This document shows positions 23,675-33,831 of a DNA stretch of 41,402 nucleotides, piece after piece. The number at the start of each line of letters is the position of its first letter. Position 1 is the first letter of the stretch. The position numbers and the translations under genes were made by a program. Source of the stretch: Paludibacteraceae bacterium (GTDB lineage Bacteria; Bacteroidota; Bacteroidia; Bacteroidales; Paludibacteraceae); the NCBI GenBank assembly GCA_017387515.1, contig JAFOFC010000064.1, positions 1 through 41,402 of the forward strand, in the 5' to 3' direction. The notes beneath the pieces are model-generated. The model was not told where the DNA came from and made no database searches. It worked only from the letters and a program-made list of their open reading frames with translations.

Positions 23675-24238
23675 ATGAAATACTTAATTGTTGGTTTGGG
23701 TAACATTGGTGACGAATACCACGAAACCCGCCACAACATAGGATTTATGATATTAGACGCCTTTGCTAAGGCGTCTAATGTTTTTTTTACCGACAAACGA
23801 TACGGAGCGGTAGCCGAGTGCAAAATAAAAAACAAACAACTTATTTTGCTCAAACCCTCTACGTACATGAACTTAAGCGGTAATGCCGTTCGCTATTGGA
23901 TGACGCAAGAAAAAATTCCATTAGAAAACGTATTGGTATTGGTAGACGACCTTGCCCTACCCTTTGGAAGCCTTCGTTTAAAATCCAAGGGAAGTTCGGC
24001 AGGACACAATGGATTAGGCAATATTCAAGCCATGCTTGGAACCGATGCGTACGCACGTTTACGCTTTGGATTGGGCAATAACTATGCCCGCGGCGGACAA
24101 ATTGACTTTGTTTTGGGCAAATTTACTACCGAAGAGCAAACCACCTTGCCTGCCCGCATTGACATTGCCATTGATATCATTAAAAGTTTCTGCTTGGCTG
24201 GCATTAACATTACCATGAACCAGTTTAATAATAAGTAA
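23675..24238 (+). CDS. pth: Peptidyl-tRNA hydrolase
   Basis: The 187-residue enzyme frees tRNA from peptidyl-tRNA that drops off ribosomes. Motifs: [21 protein letters not shown] with the catalytic His, [27 protein letters not shown] with the key Asp, and [16 protein letters not shown]. The ATG at 23675 gives the standard N-terminus; the frame is open upstream into rplY. The S4 gene starts with GTG 1 nt after the stop, so rplY, pth and the S4 gene form one unit. Confidence 0.96.
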   Translation: MKYLIVGLGNIGDEYHETRHNIGFMILDAFAKASNVFFTDKRYGAVAECKIKNKQLILLKPSTYMNLSGNAVRYWMTQEKIPLENVLVLVDDLALPFGSLRLKSKGSSAGHNGLGNIQAMLGTDAYARLRFGLGNNYARGGQIDFVLGKFTTEEQTTLPARIDIAIDIIKSFCLAGINITMNQFNNK

Positions 24239-24239
24239 G

Positions 24240-24647
24240 GTGGCTGCATCAGAAGTAAGAATTGACAAATGGCTTTGGGCAATGCGCCTTTTTAAAACGC
24301 GCAGCATAGCTGCCGATGCCTGCAAAAAAGGACGCATCAGCATAGGTGGCAATGCGGTAAAACCATCGCGCACCATCACGGTAGGCACGGTGGTAGAGGT
24401 TAAAAAACCGCCCATCACCTACTCTTTTAAAGCACTACAACTTACCGAAAACCGTTTGGGCGCCAAATTAGTGCCCGAATTTATGGAAAATGTTACCCCT
24501 GCCGAACAATACGAAATTCTAGACAGAATGCGCATGGTAGGCTTTATAGACCGCGACAGGGGCACCGGCAGACCTACAAAAAAAGAGCGTCGCGACCTAG
24601 ATGCTTTTATGGAATGTAATTTTGACGACGACGATTGGGATTTCTAA
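24240..24647 (+). CDS. S4-domain RNA-binding protein (HslR-like)
   Basis: The 135-residue protein starts with GTG and has an S4 RNA-binding fold at residues 6-65 (RIDKWLWAMRLFKTRSIAADACKKGRISIGG), as in heat-shock protein 15 (HslR), which binds 50S subunits with stalled nascent chains. The C-terminus (RDRGTGRPTKKERRDLDAF, then an acidic end) is typical of this group. Following pth, which frees stalled peptides, is in keeping with such a ribosome-rescue role; this is inference. Confidence 0.83.
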   Translation: MAASEVRIDKWLWAMRLFKTRSIAADACKKGRISIGGNAVKPSRTITVGTVVEVKKPPITYSFKALQLTENRLGAKLVPEFMENVTPAEQYEILDRMRMVGFIDRDRGTGRPTKKERRDLDAFMECNFDDDDWDF

Positions 24648-24666
24648 ATTTTAATTTATATCTTTG
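24635..24666 (+). promoter_or_regulatory. Promoter of rfbA
   Basis: TTGG (24635-24638), 20 nt, TATCTTTG (24659-24666). The -7 matches fully; the -33 differs by one base. Confidence 0.6.
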
Positions 24667-24698
24667 TAAGATAAGTATAAATTTATAACCGTTACATT

Positions 24699-25577
24699 AT
24701 GAAAGGTATTGTATTAGCAGGTGGTTCGGGTACTAGACTATACCCCATTACCAAAAGTATCTCTAAACAAATCATTCCGGTTTACGACAAACCCATGATT
24801 TACTACCCTGTATCCATTTTGCTTTTGGCAGGTATCAAAGAAATTTTAATCATTTCTACCCCCCAAGACATTCATTTGTACCAAAACCTTTTAGGCGATG
24901 GATCGTCGCTAGGTGTTCGTTTTGAATACGCTATTCAACCATCGCCCGATGGCTTGGCACAAGCCTTTTTAATTGGCGAAGATTTTATTGGCGACGATAG
25001 CGTTTGTATGGTATTGGGCGATAATATCTTTTACGGATACAACCTATCGAACATGCTTAAACAAGCTGCTTCTTTAGAAGATGGTGCCATTGTATTTGGC
25101 TACTATGTAAACGACCCCGAGCGTTATGGCGTAGCCGAATTTGACCAAAACGGCAAAGTACTTTCGTTAGAAGAAAAGCCTGCTAATCCTAAATCGAACT
25201 ATGCCGTAACGGGTTTATACTTTTACAGCAACGACGTAGTAAAAAAAGCCAAATCGCTTAAGCCATCGGCTCGTGGCGAATTAGAAATTACCGACCTTAA
25301 TAAACTATACCTAGCAGAAGGACGCTTAAACGTTCAACTAATGGGCCGTGGTGTGGCATGGCTTGATACTGGCACACACGATAGCTTACTAGAAGCATCT
25401 AACTTTATTGCCACCATTCAAAACCGCCAAGGGTTGCAAGTGGCTTGTCTAGAAGAAATTGCTTACAACTACGGTTACATTAACCGCGAACAACTTTTAA
25501 AATTGGCCGAGCCGCTTAAAAAGAATTTTTACGGACAGTACCTTATTAAAATTGCCGACGAACCTAATATTATATAA
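24699..25577 (+). CDS. rfbA: Glucose-1-phosphate thymidylyltransferase (RmlA)
   Basis: The 292-residue enzyme makes dTDP-glucose from dTTP and glucose-1-phosphate, the first step to dTDP-L-rhamnose. Motifs: [17 protein letters not shown], the sugar-site [38 protein letters not shown] and [14 protein letters not shown]. Length is standard. It has its own promoter. The next genes rfbC and rfbD supply steps three and four, but rfbB (dehydratase, step two) is absent; a 117-nt heptamer spacer sits between rfbA and rfbC. Confidence 0.97.
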   Translation: MKGIVLAGGSGTRLYPITKSISKQIIPVYDKPMIYYPVSILLLAGIKEILIISTPQDIHLYQNLLGDGSSLGVRFEYAIQPSPDGLAQAFLIGEDFIGDDSVCMVLGDNIFYGYNLSNMLKQAASLEDGAIVFGYYVNDPERYGVAEFDQNGKVLSLEEKPANPKSNYAVTGLYFYSNDVVKKAKSLKPSARGELEITDLNKLYLAEGRLNVQLMGRGVAWLDTGTHDSLLEASNFIATIQNRQGLQVACLEEIAYNYGYINREQLLKLAEPLKKNFYGQYLIKIADEPNII

Positions 25578-25579
25578 CT

Positions 25580-25691
25580 GTCGATAGTCGATAGTCGATA
25601 GTCGATAGTCACTAGTAAATCGTCTATTATTAGACAACAAGCTACAAGTGACGAGTGACAAGCAACAAGTGACAAGCAACAAGCGACAATA
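25580..25691 (+). repeat. Two heptamer arrays between rfbA and rfbC
   Basis: GTCGATA four times without error (25580-25607), then about eight degenerate YRACAAG units (25636-25691: CAACAAG, CTACAAG, TGACGAG, TGACAAG, CAACAAG, TGACAAG, CAACAAG and CGACAAT). Confidence 0.85.
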
Positions 25692-25694
25692 ATT

Positions 25695-26249
25695 ATGGAA
25701 ATAATAGAAACTGGCATAGAAGGTTTATTGATTATTAAACCTAAAATTTTTGGCGATGCTCGTGGCTATTTCTGCGAGACATACAACAAAAAACGTTACC
25801 AAGACGCTGGCATTATGCAAGATTTTTGCCAAGACAACCTATCTAAATCTACCTATGGTGTTATTAGAGGTTTGCACTTCCAACTAAACCCAGAAAGCCA
25901 ATCTAAATTGGTATCGGTAGTAGAAGGACGCGTGTACGACGTAGCCGTAGACATTCGTGTAGGTTCGCCTACTTACGGCAAATGGTACGGGGTTGAGTTG
26001 GACGCCGATAGCAAAACCCAATTCCTTATTCCACGTGGTTTTGCCCACGGTTTTTCGGTATTGAGCGAAACCGCTGTATTTACCTACAAATGCGATAATC
26101 TTTACAACGCACAACTAGAAGGTGGAGTTATGTTTAACGACCCCGATTTAAACATCGATTGGGGCATTCCTGCCGACAAACAACTGATATCGGAAAAAGA
26201 CCTTAAACACCCCCTATTTAAAGATTTAAAAACCAACTTTGTTTACTAA
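25695..26249 (+). CDS. rfbC: dTDP-4-dehydrorhamnose 3,5-epimerase (RmlC)
   Basis: The 184-residue cupin epimerises C3 and C5 of the 4-keto sugar. It shows KIFGDARGYFCETYN, the catalytic-His segment VIRGLHFQ, SKLVSVVEGRVYDVAVDIR, RGFAHGFSVLSE, and the active Tyr in FTYKCDN. Length is normal. It is separated from rfbA by the heptamer arrays, the last unit ending about 3 nt before the ATG, so its ribosome site is repeat-derived. rfbD follows after 6 nt. Confidence 0.96.
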   Translation: MEIIETGIEGLLIIKPKIFGDARGYFCETYNKKRYQDAGIMQDFCQDNLSKSTYGVIRGLHFQLNPESQSKLVSVVEGRVYDVAVDIRVGSPTYGKWYGVELDADSKTQFLIPRGFAHGFSVLSETAVFTYKCDNLYNAQLEGGVMFNDPDLNIDWGIPADKQLISEKDLKHPLFKDLKTNFVY

Positions 26250-26255
26250 TATACC

Positions 26256-27134
26256 ATGAAAAACATTCTTGTAACCGGTGCATACGGTCAATTGGGCAAC
26301 GAAGTACGTATTTTGTCGGCCAACTACCCTCAGTACAATTTTATGTTTACCGACGTAGATAGCCTAGACATTTGCGACAAAGCCATGTTGCTTGATTTTG
26401 TGCAAGGAAACGATATTCGATACATCATTAACTGCGCCGCTTATACCGCCGTTGACAAAGCCGAAGACGAAACCGAATTGTGCGAGAAAATCAACGCCAA
26501 AGCGGTAAAAAACTTAGGCGAAGTAGCCGCAGAAGTAGGCGCTGGCATTATTCACGTATCGACCGACTATGTTTTTAATGGAAAAGGCTATATGCCTTAT
26601 ACCGAAGATATGCCCACCAGCCCCTGCTCGGTATACGGAAAAACCAAATTAAAAGGCGAAAAAGCCCTTTTAAAATCTTGCGAAAACGCTATGGTAGTGC
26701 GTACAGCTTGGCTGTACTCGCCATTTGGCAACAACTTTGTAAAAACCATGCGTAAACTAGGCGCCGAACGCGAACAATTAAACGTAATTTTTGACCAAGT
26801 AGGTTCGCCTACCTTTGCCGAAGATTTAGCAGCAGCATTGCTTGTTATGCTAGATCAAACCATCGACCAAGAACATAACAAAGGGGGCATTTACCACTAT
26901 AGCAACGAAGGTGTTTGCAGTTGGTACGATTTTACCCTTAAAATTCACCAACTATCGGGTATTACCACTTGCCAAGTAAACCCTATAGAAACCAAAGACT
27001 ACCCTACCAAAGCCGCTCGTCCTCATTACAGCGTGCTTAACAAAGCAAAAATTAAAAACACCTTTGGCATTGCGGTTCCTCACTGGGAGGCTAGCCTACA
27101 ACGTTGCATCAACCAATTAAACGAAGCAGAATAA
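26256..27134 (+). CDS. rfbD: dTDP-4-dehydrorhamnose reductase (RmlD)
   Basis: The 292-residue short-chain dehydrogenase-type enzyme reduces the keto group to give dTDP-L-rhamnose. The N-terminal Rossmann motif is VTGAYGQLGNEV, then AYTAVDKAEDE, STDYVFNGKG, and the catalytic YGKTKLKGE, where Tyr and Lys are spaced as in the family. It precedes phoH by 3 nt, so the sugar genes and phoH appear to be on one transcript. Confidence 0.95.
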   Translation: MKNILVTGAYGQLGNEVRILSANYPQYNFMFTDVDSLDICDKAMLLDFVQGNDIRYIINCAAYTAVDKAEDETELCEKINAKAVKNLGEVAAEVGAGIIHVSTDYVFNGKGYMPYTEDMPTSPCSVYGKTKLKGEKALLKSCENAMVVRTAWLYSPFGNNFVKTMRKLGAEREQLNVIFDQVGSPTFAEDLAAALLVMLDQTIDQEHNKGGIYHYSNEGVCSWYDFTLKIHQLSGITTCQVNPIETKDYPTKAARPHYSVLNKAKIKNTFGIAVPHWEASLQRCINQLNEAE

Positions 27135-27137
27135 GCG

Positions 27138-28097
27138 GTGAACGAAACCACATACATACTAACCAATGCCGACCCCGTGGTATTTTGCGGGGTTAACAAC
27201 AGCAACATTCGCTTGCTTAAGGTGGTATTTCCAAAGATTAAATTGGTTGCCAGGGGAAGCATGATTAAAGCCGTGGGCGACGAGGCAGAATTGGCTACTT
27301 TTTACGATAAGATGACCTTGCTAGAAAAGCATGCTGCCGAATTCAACAATTTGCCCGAAGCTACCATCATCGACATTGTAAAAGGAAATACAAGCGTTAC
27401 CGATCCCGTGCCTAACAATTTGATATTGCACGGATTAAATGGCAAACCCATTACCGCTCGCACGCCCAATCAACAAAAATTACTAGCAGACTTTGACAAA
27501 AACGATTTAATGTTTGCCATGGGGCCTGCTGGTTCGGGTAAAACCTATACCGCCATTGCATTGGCCGTTAGAGCCCTAAAAAACAAGCAAGTACGAAAAA
27601 TCATTTTAAGCCGTCCTGCCGTAGAAGCTGGCGAAAAACTAGGTTTCTTGCCAGGCGATATGAAAGACAAGATAGACCCCTACTTGCAACCCTTGTACGA
27701 TGCTTTGGAAGACATGATTCCGCCTTTTAAACTAAAGGAATACCTAGAAACACACGTTATCCAAATTGCGCCATTGGCATTTATGCGTGGTAGAACCTTA
27801 AGCGATGCCGTTATTATCTTGGACGAAGCTCAAAACACCACCAAACAACAAATTAAAATGTTTTTAACCCGTCTTGGCTTTAATTCCAAGATGATTATTA
27901 CAGGCGACAGCACCCAAATTGACTTACCAGAAAGCAAACAATCGGGTTTATTGCACGCCATGCATATATTAAACGGTGTAAAAGGCATATCGTTTATAGA
28001 ATTTGACAAAAAGGACATTATCCGACATAAATTAGTATCGCGCATTGTAGACGCCTACGAAAGAAACGAGATTGCTTCGCAATCGTCAAAAGTCTAA
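27138..28097 (+). CDS. phoH: PhoH-like ATPase
   Basis: The 319-residue protein has Walker A GPAGSGKT (129-136) and Walker B IILDEAQNTT in a RecA-like core, with an N-terminal region (1-105) that may bind nucleic acid as in the PhoH/YbeZ group. YbeZ works with YbeY in ribosome/RNA handling; no YbeY is seen here. It starts with GTG 3 nt after rfbD. The gap to purC holds a palindrome-A copy and ends in word repeats. Confidence 0.92.
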   Translation: MNETTYILTNADPVVFCGVNNSNIRLLKVVFPKIKLVARGSMIKAVGDEAELATFYDKMTLLEKHAAEFNNLPEATIIDIVKGNTSVTDPVPNNLILHGLNGKPITARTPNQQKLLADFDKNDLMFAMGPAGSGKTYTAIALAVRALKNKQVRKIILSRPAVEAGEKLGFLPGDMKDKIDPYLQPLYDALEDMIPPFKLKEYLETHVIQIAPLAFMRGRTLSDAVIILDEAQNTTKQQIKMFLTRLGFNSKMIITGDSTQIDLPESKQSGLLHAMHILNGVKGISFIEFDKKDIIRHKLVSRIVDAYERNEIASQSSKV

Positions 28098-28117
28098 AGT
28101 TGACTAAACGAAACATC

Positions 28118-28152
28118 AAATCGGGCACTTCGACAAGCTCAGTGACCGATTT
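28118..28152 (+). repeat. Palindrome family A, intergenic copy
   Basis: AAATCGG (28118-28124) / CCGATTT (28146-28152), a G/A mismatch, CACT (28126-28129) / AGTG (28141-28144), 11-nt loop. Bases 28121-28149 are identical to 36595-36623 inside atpG. A second imperfect palindrome, CCGATTA/TAGTCGG, follows at about 28190-28209. Confidence 0.85.
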
Positions 28153-28229
28153 CGACTAAGCAAACTAAACAACAATAATAACCTCTATTCCGATTAACCG
28201 ATTAGTCGGAGCAAAGCGACAAAAAAATT

Positions 28230-29165
28230 ATGAACGCACTAACAGCAACTAATTTCAATTTTAAAGGCCAAACCGACGTATACCATGGCAAAGTTCGTGA
28301 CGTATACAGCATTGGCGACACATTAGTAATGGTAGCAACCGACCGCATCTCGGCATTCGACGTAGTGCTACCCAAAGGCATTCCTTACAAAGGACAAATG
28401 CTAAACCAAATTGCAGCTAAATTTTTGGATGCTACAGCCGACATCGTTCCAAACTGGAAACTAGCCACTCCCGACCCTATGGTTACCGTAGGTCGTCGTT
28501 GCCAAGGTTTTCCTGTAGAAATGATTGTTCGTGGTTACTTATGTGGTAGCGCATGGCGTGCTTACAAAAATGGCGTTCGCGAAATTTGCGGCGTTAAAAT
28601 ACCCGATGGTATGCGCGAAAACCAAGCTTTTGAAACCCCAATTATTACCCCTACTACCAAAGCAGAGTTGGGCCAACACGACGAAGATATTAGCAAAGAA
28701 GAAATCATTGCTCAAGGTTTAGTAAGTGCCGAAGACTATGCTATGCTAGAACAATACACCTTGGCCTTGTTTAAACGTGGTAGCGAAATTGCAGCTAAAC
28801 GCGGATTGATTTTGGTAGATACCAAATACGAATTTGGCAAATGCGACGGTCAAATTTACCTAATGGACGAAATTCACACCCCCGACTCATCGCGTTATTT
28901 CTACGCTGACGGCTACGAAGAACGTTTTGAAAAAGGCGAAGCACAAAAACAACTTTCTAAAGAATTTGTGCGCGAATGGTTGATGGAAAATGGTTTCCAA
29001 GGCAAAGAAGGCCAACAAGTACCCGAAATGACCGACGAAATTGTTGCAGGCATTACCAATCGCTACATGGAATTGTACGAAAACATTACCGGCGAAAAAT
29101 TTGAAAAGACCGACACATCGAATTTGCTAGAACGCATCGAAAAGAATATTGAAGCGTATTTATAA
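28230..29165 (+). CDS. purC: Phosphoribosylaminoimidazole-succinocarboxamide synthase
   Basis: The 311-residue SAICAR synthase joins aspartate to CAIR in purine synthesis. Motifs: [51 protein letters not shown]-site [10 protein letters not shown] and [10 protein letters not shown]. The length fits the longer, eukaryote-like bacterial group rather than the 237-residue E. coli form. Codons suggest good expression. phoH lies upstream as in other Bacteroidales. Word repeats cover the ribosome-site region (AGCAAAGCGACA). Confidence 0.96.
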   Translation: MNALTATNFNFKGQTDVYHGKVRDVYSIGDTLVMVATDRISAFDVVLPKGIPYKGQMLNQIAAKFLDATADIVPNWKLATPDPMVTVGRRCQGFPVEMIVRGYLCGSAWRAYKNGVREICGVKIPDGMRENQAFETPIITPTTKAELGQHDEDISKEEIIAQGLVSAEDYAMLEQYTLALFKRGSEIAAKRGLILVDTKYEFGKCDGQIYLMDEIHTPDSSRYFYADGYEERFEKGEAQKQLSKEFVREWLMENGFQGKEGQQVPEMTDEIVAGITNRYMELYENITGEKFEKTDTSNLLERIEKNIEAYL

Positions 29166-29332
29166 TCGGTGATTAGTTAAAGGAGAGTTGATAAAGGAGA
29201 AAGGAGAAATATTAAACTCGCTTCGCTCGGACTAATCGGTGACGTATTGATGAACGAATGTGAATAATCGACTAATCGACTAATGTTGCGATTAAGTGAG
29301 TGCAGAAGCAATGCGGTCACTGAGCCTGTCGA

Positions 29333-29396
29333 ATCTTTGTGCAAGGCGAGCGCAGAGTCAAACTTGTTTGAACTATGCCGAACCGCAGCCAAAGAT
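29333..29396 (+). repeat. Cloverleaf repeat, intergenic copy (purC/atpD left)
   Basis: 64 nt. Closing stem ATCTTTG (29333-29339) / CAAAGAT (29390-29396), perfect; arm TGC...GCA (29340-29354); central hairpin AGT CAAAC-TT-GTTTG A ACT (29356-29374); arm GCC...AGC (29377-29389). Confidence 0.8.
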
Positions 29397-29446
29397 ATTC
29401 AAGTGCCCAGCATTGATTATGCCGAGCGAGAGCAACTTATTACATG

Positions 29447-29511
29447 ATTTTAGGCTTCGGTTCAGCATAACCCATGTAAACATGGTTTCTGCATTCACCT
29501 CGCACTAAAAT
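29447..29511 (-). repeat. Cloverleaf repeat, intergenic copy (purC/atpD right)
   Basis: 65 nt, opposite to the left copy. Closing stem ATTTTAG (29447-29453) / CTAAAAT (29505-29511); arm GCT...AGC (29454-29466); central hairpin AAC C CATGT-AA-ACATG GTT (29469-29487); arm TGC...GCA (29490-29504). The hairpin keeps the 3-bp, 1-nt-bulge, 5-bp, AA-loop plan with different bases. Confidence 0.8.
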
Positions 29512-29570
29512 TCATGAGCGAAGCGAATAATCGACTAATCGGTATTTAAACGACTTAACGACTAAACAAA

Positions 29571-29604
29571 AAAAACGAGTAAAGTTAATTTTACTCGTTT
29601 TTTT
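29571..29604 (+). terminator. Terminator before the atp operon
   Basis: ACGAGTAAA (29575-29583) pairs with TTTACTCGT (29590-29598); a T-run follows and an A-run precedes. It insulates atpD from upstream reading. Confidence 0.82.
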
Positions 29605-29646
29605 ATGCGCATTTTTCAACATTTGAGTAAAAAAAAGAAGTTTTTC

Positions 29647-29677
29647 TTGGGCAGTTACTTAAAATTTGGTAATTTTG
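29647..29677 (+). promoter_or_regulatory. Promoter of the ATP synthase operon
   Basis: TTGG (29647-29650), 19 nt, TAATTTTG (29670-29677). It leaves a leader of about 17 nt before atpD. Confidence 0.72.
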
Positions 29678-29690
29678 GGATTGTTATTGA

Positions 29691-31214
<1,524 letters not shown>

Positions 31215-31216
31215 CC

Positions 31217-31459
31217 ATGAATGTTTCTATTCTTTCGGCCAACAAAAGTTTGTACAATGGAACAGCTACATCGGTAGCCTTTCCTGGAGCGCAAAGTCCG
31301 TTTACGGTATTAGACAACCACGCTCCTATTATATCGTTACTAAATAAAGGAACGATTGTAATTGCAAACGCAGAAAGCGAGCCCGTATCCATTGATATTG
31401 CTGGCGGATTTGTAGAAGTTCACCAAGGAGAAGTAACCGCTTGCGTAGAATTGGCATGA
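31217..31459 (+). CDS. atpC: F1 ATP synthase subunit epsilon (short form)
   Basis: The 80-residue epsilon subunit has only the N-terminal beta-sandwich (VSILSANKSLYNGTATSVAFPG, FTVLDNHAPIISLL, GGFVEVHQGEVTACVE). The C-terminal two-helix domain that inhibits ATP hydrolysis in E. coli or Bacillus is missing, so epsilon inhibition of that kind is not possible. Short epsilons are usual in this phylum. Stop overlaps the next start as ATGA. Confidence 0.9.
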   Translation: MNVSILSANKSLYNGTATSVAFPGAQSPFTVLDNHAPIISLLNKGTIVIANAESEPVSIDIAGGFVEVHQGEVTACVELA

Positions 31460-31848
31460 AACGTGAATTTCTTATTCTACTAGCAAGTTGTGTTTTGGGC
31501 GAATTGGTTATTAGTTTGGTACACCAATTTATATTACAAGCGCCTTACATCCGACTTTATTTGCTTATCCCTCTGTTCTTTATGGGGGTTGAAGGGGTTT
31601 ATTATATGATAGAGCAATATGCTCGCAACCATACCAACCAAGCAAAAGCCGCACAAGTGTACATGTTGTACAAAACAGGTAAACTGTTACTTACACTAGC
31701 ACTTGTATTGGGTTTAGCGTTCTTTTTACCAGAAGTAGGAGTAGCCTTCTTTTTTAGGTTGCTAGTAATGTACCTACTAACGTTGGTTGTAGAAACCAAA
31801 TTGGCCATGGCATGGATGCTTAAAAAACCGAATAAATCACAAGAATGA
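31456..31848 (+). CDS. Small membrane protein of the atp operon (AtpI-like position)
   Basis: The 130-residue product has four hydrophobic stretches (about 5-22, 30-50, 75-95, 98-118), with a basic loop between two and three and a basic C-terminus. It lies between atpC and atpB, overlapping both by ATGA, where AtpI/Atp1-like proteins that help c-ring assembly are often found. I see no firm AtpI motif, so this is position-based. It would act in the inner membrane. Confidence 0.6.
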   Translation: MKREFLILLASCVLGELVISLVHQFILQAPYIRLYLLIPLFFMGVEGVYYMIEQYARNHTNQAKAAQVYMLYKTGKLLLTLALVLGLAFFLPEVGVAFFFRLLVMYLLTLVVETKLAMAWMLKKPNKSQE

Positions 31849-32903
31849 AAAGAATAAAATACATACTACTTATGTGTGTAATGCTGTTTAGCCCTACCCT
31901 TATGGCAAGCGAAACAGCCACAGAAGAAGCACCTAGCTTTGACCCAGTATCGTTTTTATTTGGTCACGTAGGCGACGGCTATGATTTTCATATTACCGAA
32001 ATAAACGGACACCCTATTTCTATACCTCTATTGGTTATTGCTCGCAGCGAAGAAAGAGGATGGTTTGTTTTTTCGTCGAGCCATGTTGCCCACGGACACC
32101 ATTACCAAAATTTTTACATTGCTAAAGGTGGCGATTACGATGGCAAATTGGTAGAAATTAACAGCAAAGGCGAAGTGGTAAGACCATTTGACCTTTCTAT
32201 TACCAAAAACGTATTTGCTATTTTGTTATCGAGCGCTATTTTGCTAGGCATCTTTTTACCCATGGCACGTGCCTACAAAAAACGTCCATTGGGTGTACCA
32301 AGTAAAGGCCATAGTTTAATGGAAGTGGTTATTAACTACATCGAAGACGACGTAATTAAACCATCGCTAGGCGATCAGTACCTACGTTTCTCGCCTTATT
32401 TGCTAACGGTATTTTTCTTTATTCTATTGAATAACTTAATGGGATTGATTCCTATTTTCCCATTTGGTGCTAACCTAACAGGCAACTTATCGGTTACCTT
32501 GGTACTAGCCTTATTTACGTATTTTGTAACCAACTTGTGCGGTACTAAAGAATATTACAAAGAGGTAATTTGGCCCGATGTACCTACCTGGTTAAAAGTA
32601 CCATTGCCCTTAATGCCTATTATCGAGATTATATCAACGTTGACCAAACCCATCGCCTTGATGATTCGTCTTTTTGCCAATATTTTGGCAGGACACCTTA
32701 TTATTATGGTGCTAATGGCGTTGATATTTATTATAACCATCAGCATGGGTGCTGTAGTAGGTGGTGTTACCGCTGTGGTATCTATCTTATTCTCGATATT
32801 TATGTATTGCTTGGAATTATTGGTAGCCTTTATCCAAGCATACGTATTTACCATGCTATCGGCTACCTTTATTGGCATGGCACAAGTAAAAGAACATCAT
32901 TAA
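31845..32903 (+). CDS. atpB: Fo ATP synthase subunit a
   Basis: The 352-residue subunit has a signal peptide (1-22, ending LMAS) and an extra periplasmic domain of about 100 residues (including HVGDGYDFHITEING) before the five-helix a-subunit core. The core has the essential Arg in PIALMIRLFANILAGH and the late VAFIQAYVFTMLSATFIGMA. The N-terminal extension is typical for Bacteroidota. The Arg faces the c-ring glutamate to let protons cross. Its stop is followed by a hairpin and word repeats before atpE. Confidence 0.95.
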   Translation: MKRIKYILLMCVMLFSPTLMASETATEEAPSFDPVSFLFGHVGDGYDFHITEINGHPISIPLLVIARSEERGWFVFSSSHVAHGHHYQNFYIAKGGDYDGKLVEINSKGEVVRPFDLSITKNVFAILLSSAILLGIFLPMARAYKKRPLGVPSKGHSLMEVVINYIEDDVIKPSLGDQYLRFSPYLLTVFFFILLNNLMGLIPIFPFGANLTGNLSVTLVLALFTYFVTNLCGTKEYYKEVIWPDVPTWLKVPLPLMPIIEIISTLTKPIALMIRLFANILAGHLIIMVLMALIFIITISMGAVVGGVTAVVSILFSIFMYCLELLVAFIQAYVFTMLSATFIGMAQVKEHH

Positions 32904-32907
32904 TATC

Positions 32908-33247
<340 letters not shown>

Positions 33248-33284
33248 GCCGCGCAACCCCCACAAGGGTACCAATAAAAAACTA

Positions 33285-33310
33285 GGTAACCGCTGTTAAA
33301 GGCGGTTACC
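33285..33310 (+). promoter_or_regulatory. Hairpin between atpE and atpF
   Basis: GGTAACCGC (33285-33293), 8-nt loop, GCGGTTACC (33302-33310): nine perfect pairs, no T-run. It is probably an mRNA end protector or partial attenuator after atpE. Confidence 0.62.
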
Positions 33311-33333
33311 ATTTATCACCAAAAGCAAACATT

Positions 33334-33831
33334 ATGAATCTTTTTTTACCGGATTCCGGATTAGTAATATGGATGCTGTTGGCCTTTTCTATCGTATTCT
33401 TTATACTAGCAAAATTTGCATGGCCAACCATTTTATCGTCGCTAAAACAACGCGAAGATCACATTACTACGTCTCTTAAAAAAGCCGAAGAAGCTGCCCA
33501 ATCGTTGGCAGGCTTAGAAGAAAAAGGCAAAGCCATTATTGCTGCTGCACAAGCAGAACAAATGCGCATGGTAAAAGAAACCAAGCAAATGAACGAAAAA
33601 ATGGTAGCCGAAGCAAAATTGCAGGCTAAGCAAGAGGCTCAACAAATTATAGACGACGCTCGCGCTCAAATTGCTAAAGAAAAAGCCCAAGCAATTGCCG
33701 AAATTCGCAGCGAGGTGGCCTCACTATCCATTGGTATGGCCGAAAAGATTTTGCGCCAGGAACTAGCCGATAAAAAAGCGCAAGAACAGTACATAGAACG
33801 TTTACTAAAAGAAAACGTTAGTGCATCATGA
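33334..33831 (+). CDS. atpF: Fo ATP synthase subunit b
   Basis: The 165-residue subunit has one membrane helix (about 9-28, LVIWMLLAFSIVFFILAKFAW) and a long charged coiled coil (about 40-160, rich in Ala, Glu, Lys and Gln) that forms the peripheral stalk joining Fo to F1 through delta. Only one b gene exists, so a homodimer is expected. Its stop overlaps the atpH start by ATGA. Confidence 0.95.
   Translation: MNLFLPDSGLVIWMLLAFSIVFFILAKFAWPTILSSLKQREDHITTSLKKAEEAAQSLAGLEEKGKAIIAAAQAEQMRMVKETKQMNEKMVAEAKLQAKQEAQQIIDDARAQIAKEKAQAIAEIRSEVASLSIGMAEKILRQELADKKAQEQYIERLLKENVSAS

Larger units (their letters stand above)
29166..29570. repeat. 405-nt repeat island between purC and atpD
   Basis: No gene. 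In order: heptamers GTTAAAG to GAGAAAT (29176-29210), a CTCGCTTCGCTCGG word, CGACTAAT twice (about 29268-29283), a half copy of palindrome A in reverse (29314-29332), two cloverleaf repeats in opposite orientation (29333-29396, 29447-29511), the AGCGAAGCGAATAA tail (29517-29530) and CGACTAATCGG words. The short reading frames here are made of repeats. Confidence 0.75.

Noticed and set aside
25580..25691. CRISPR array
   Set aside because: Units are 7 nt, contiguous and without spacers; no cas genes are present.
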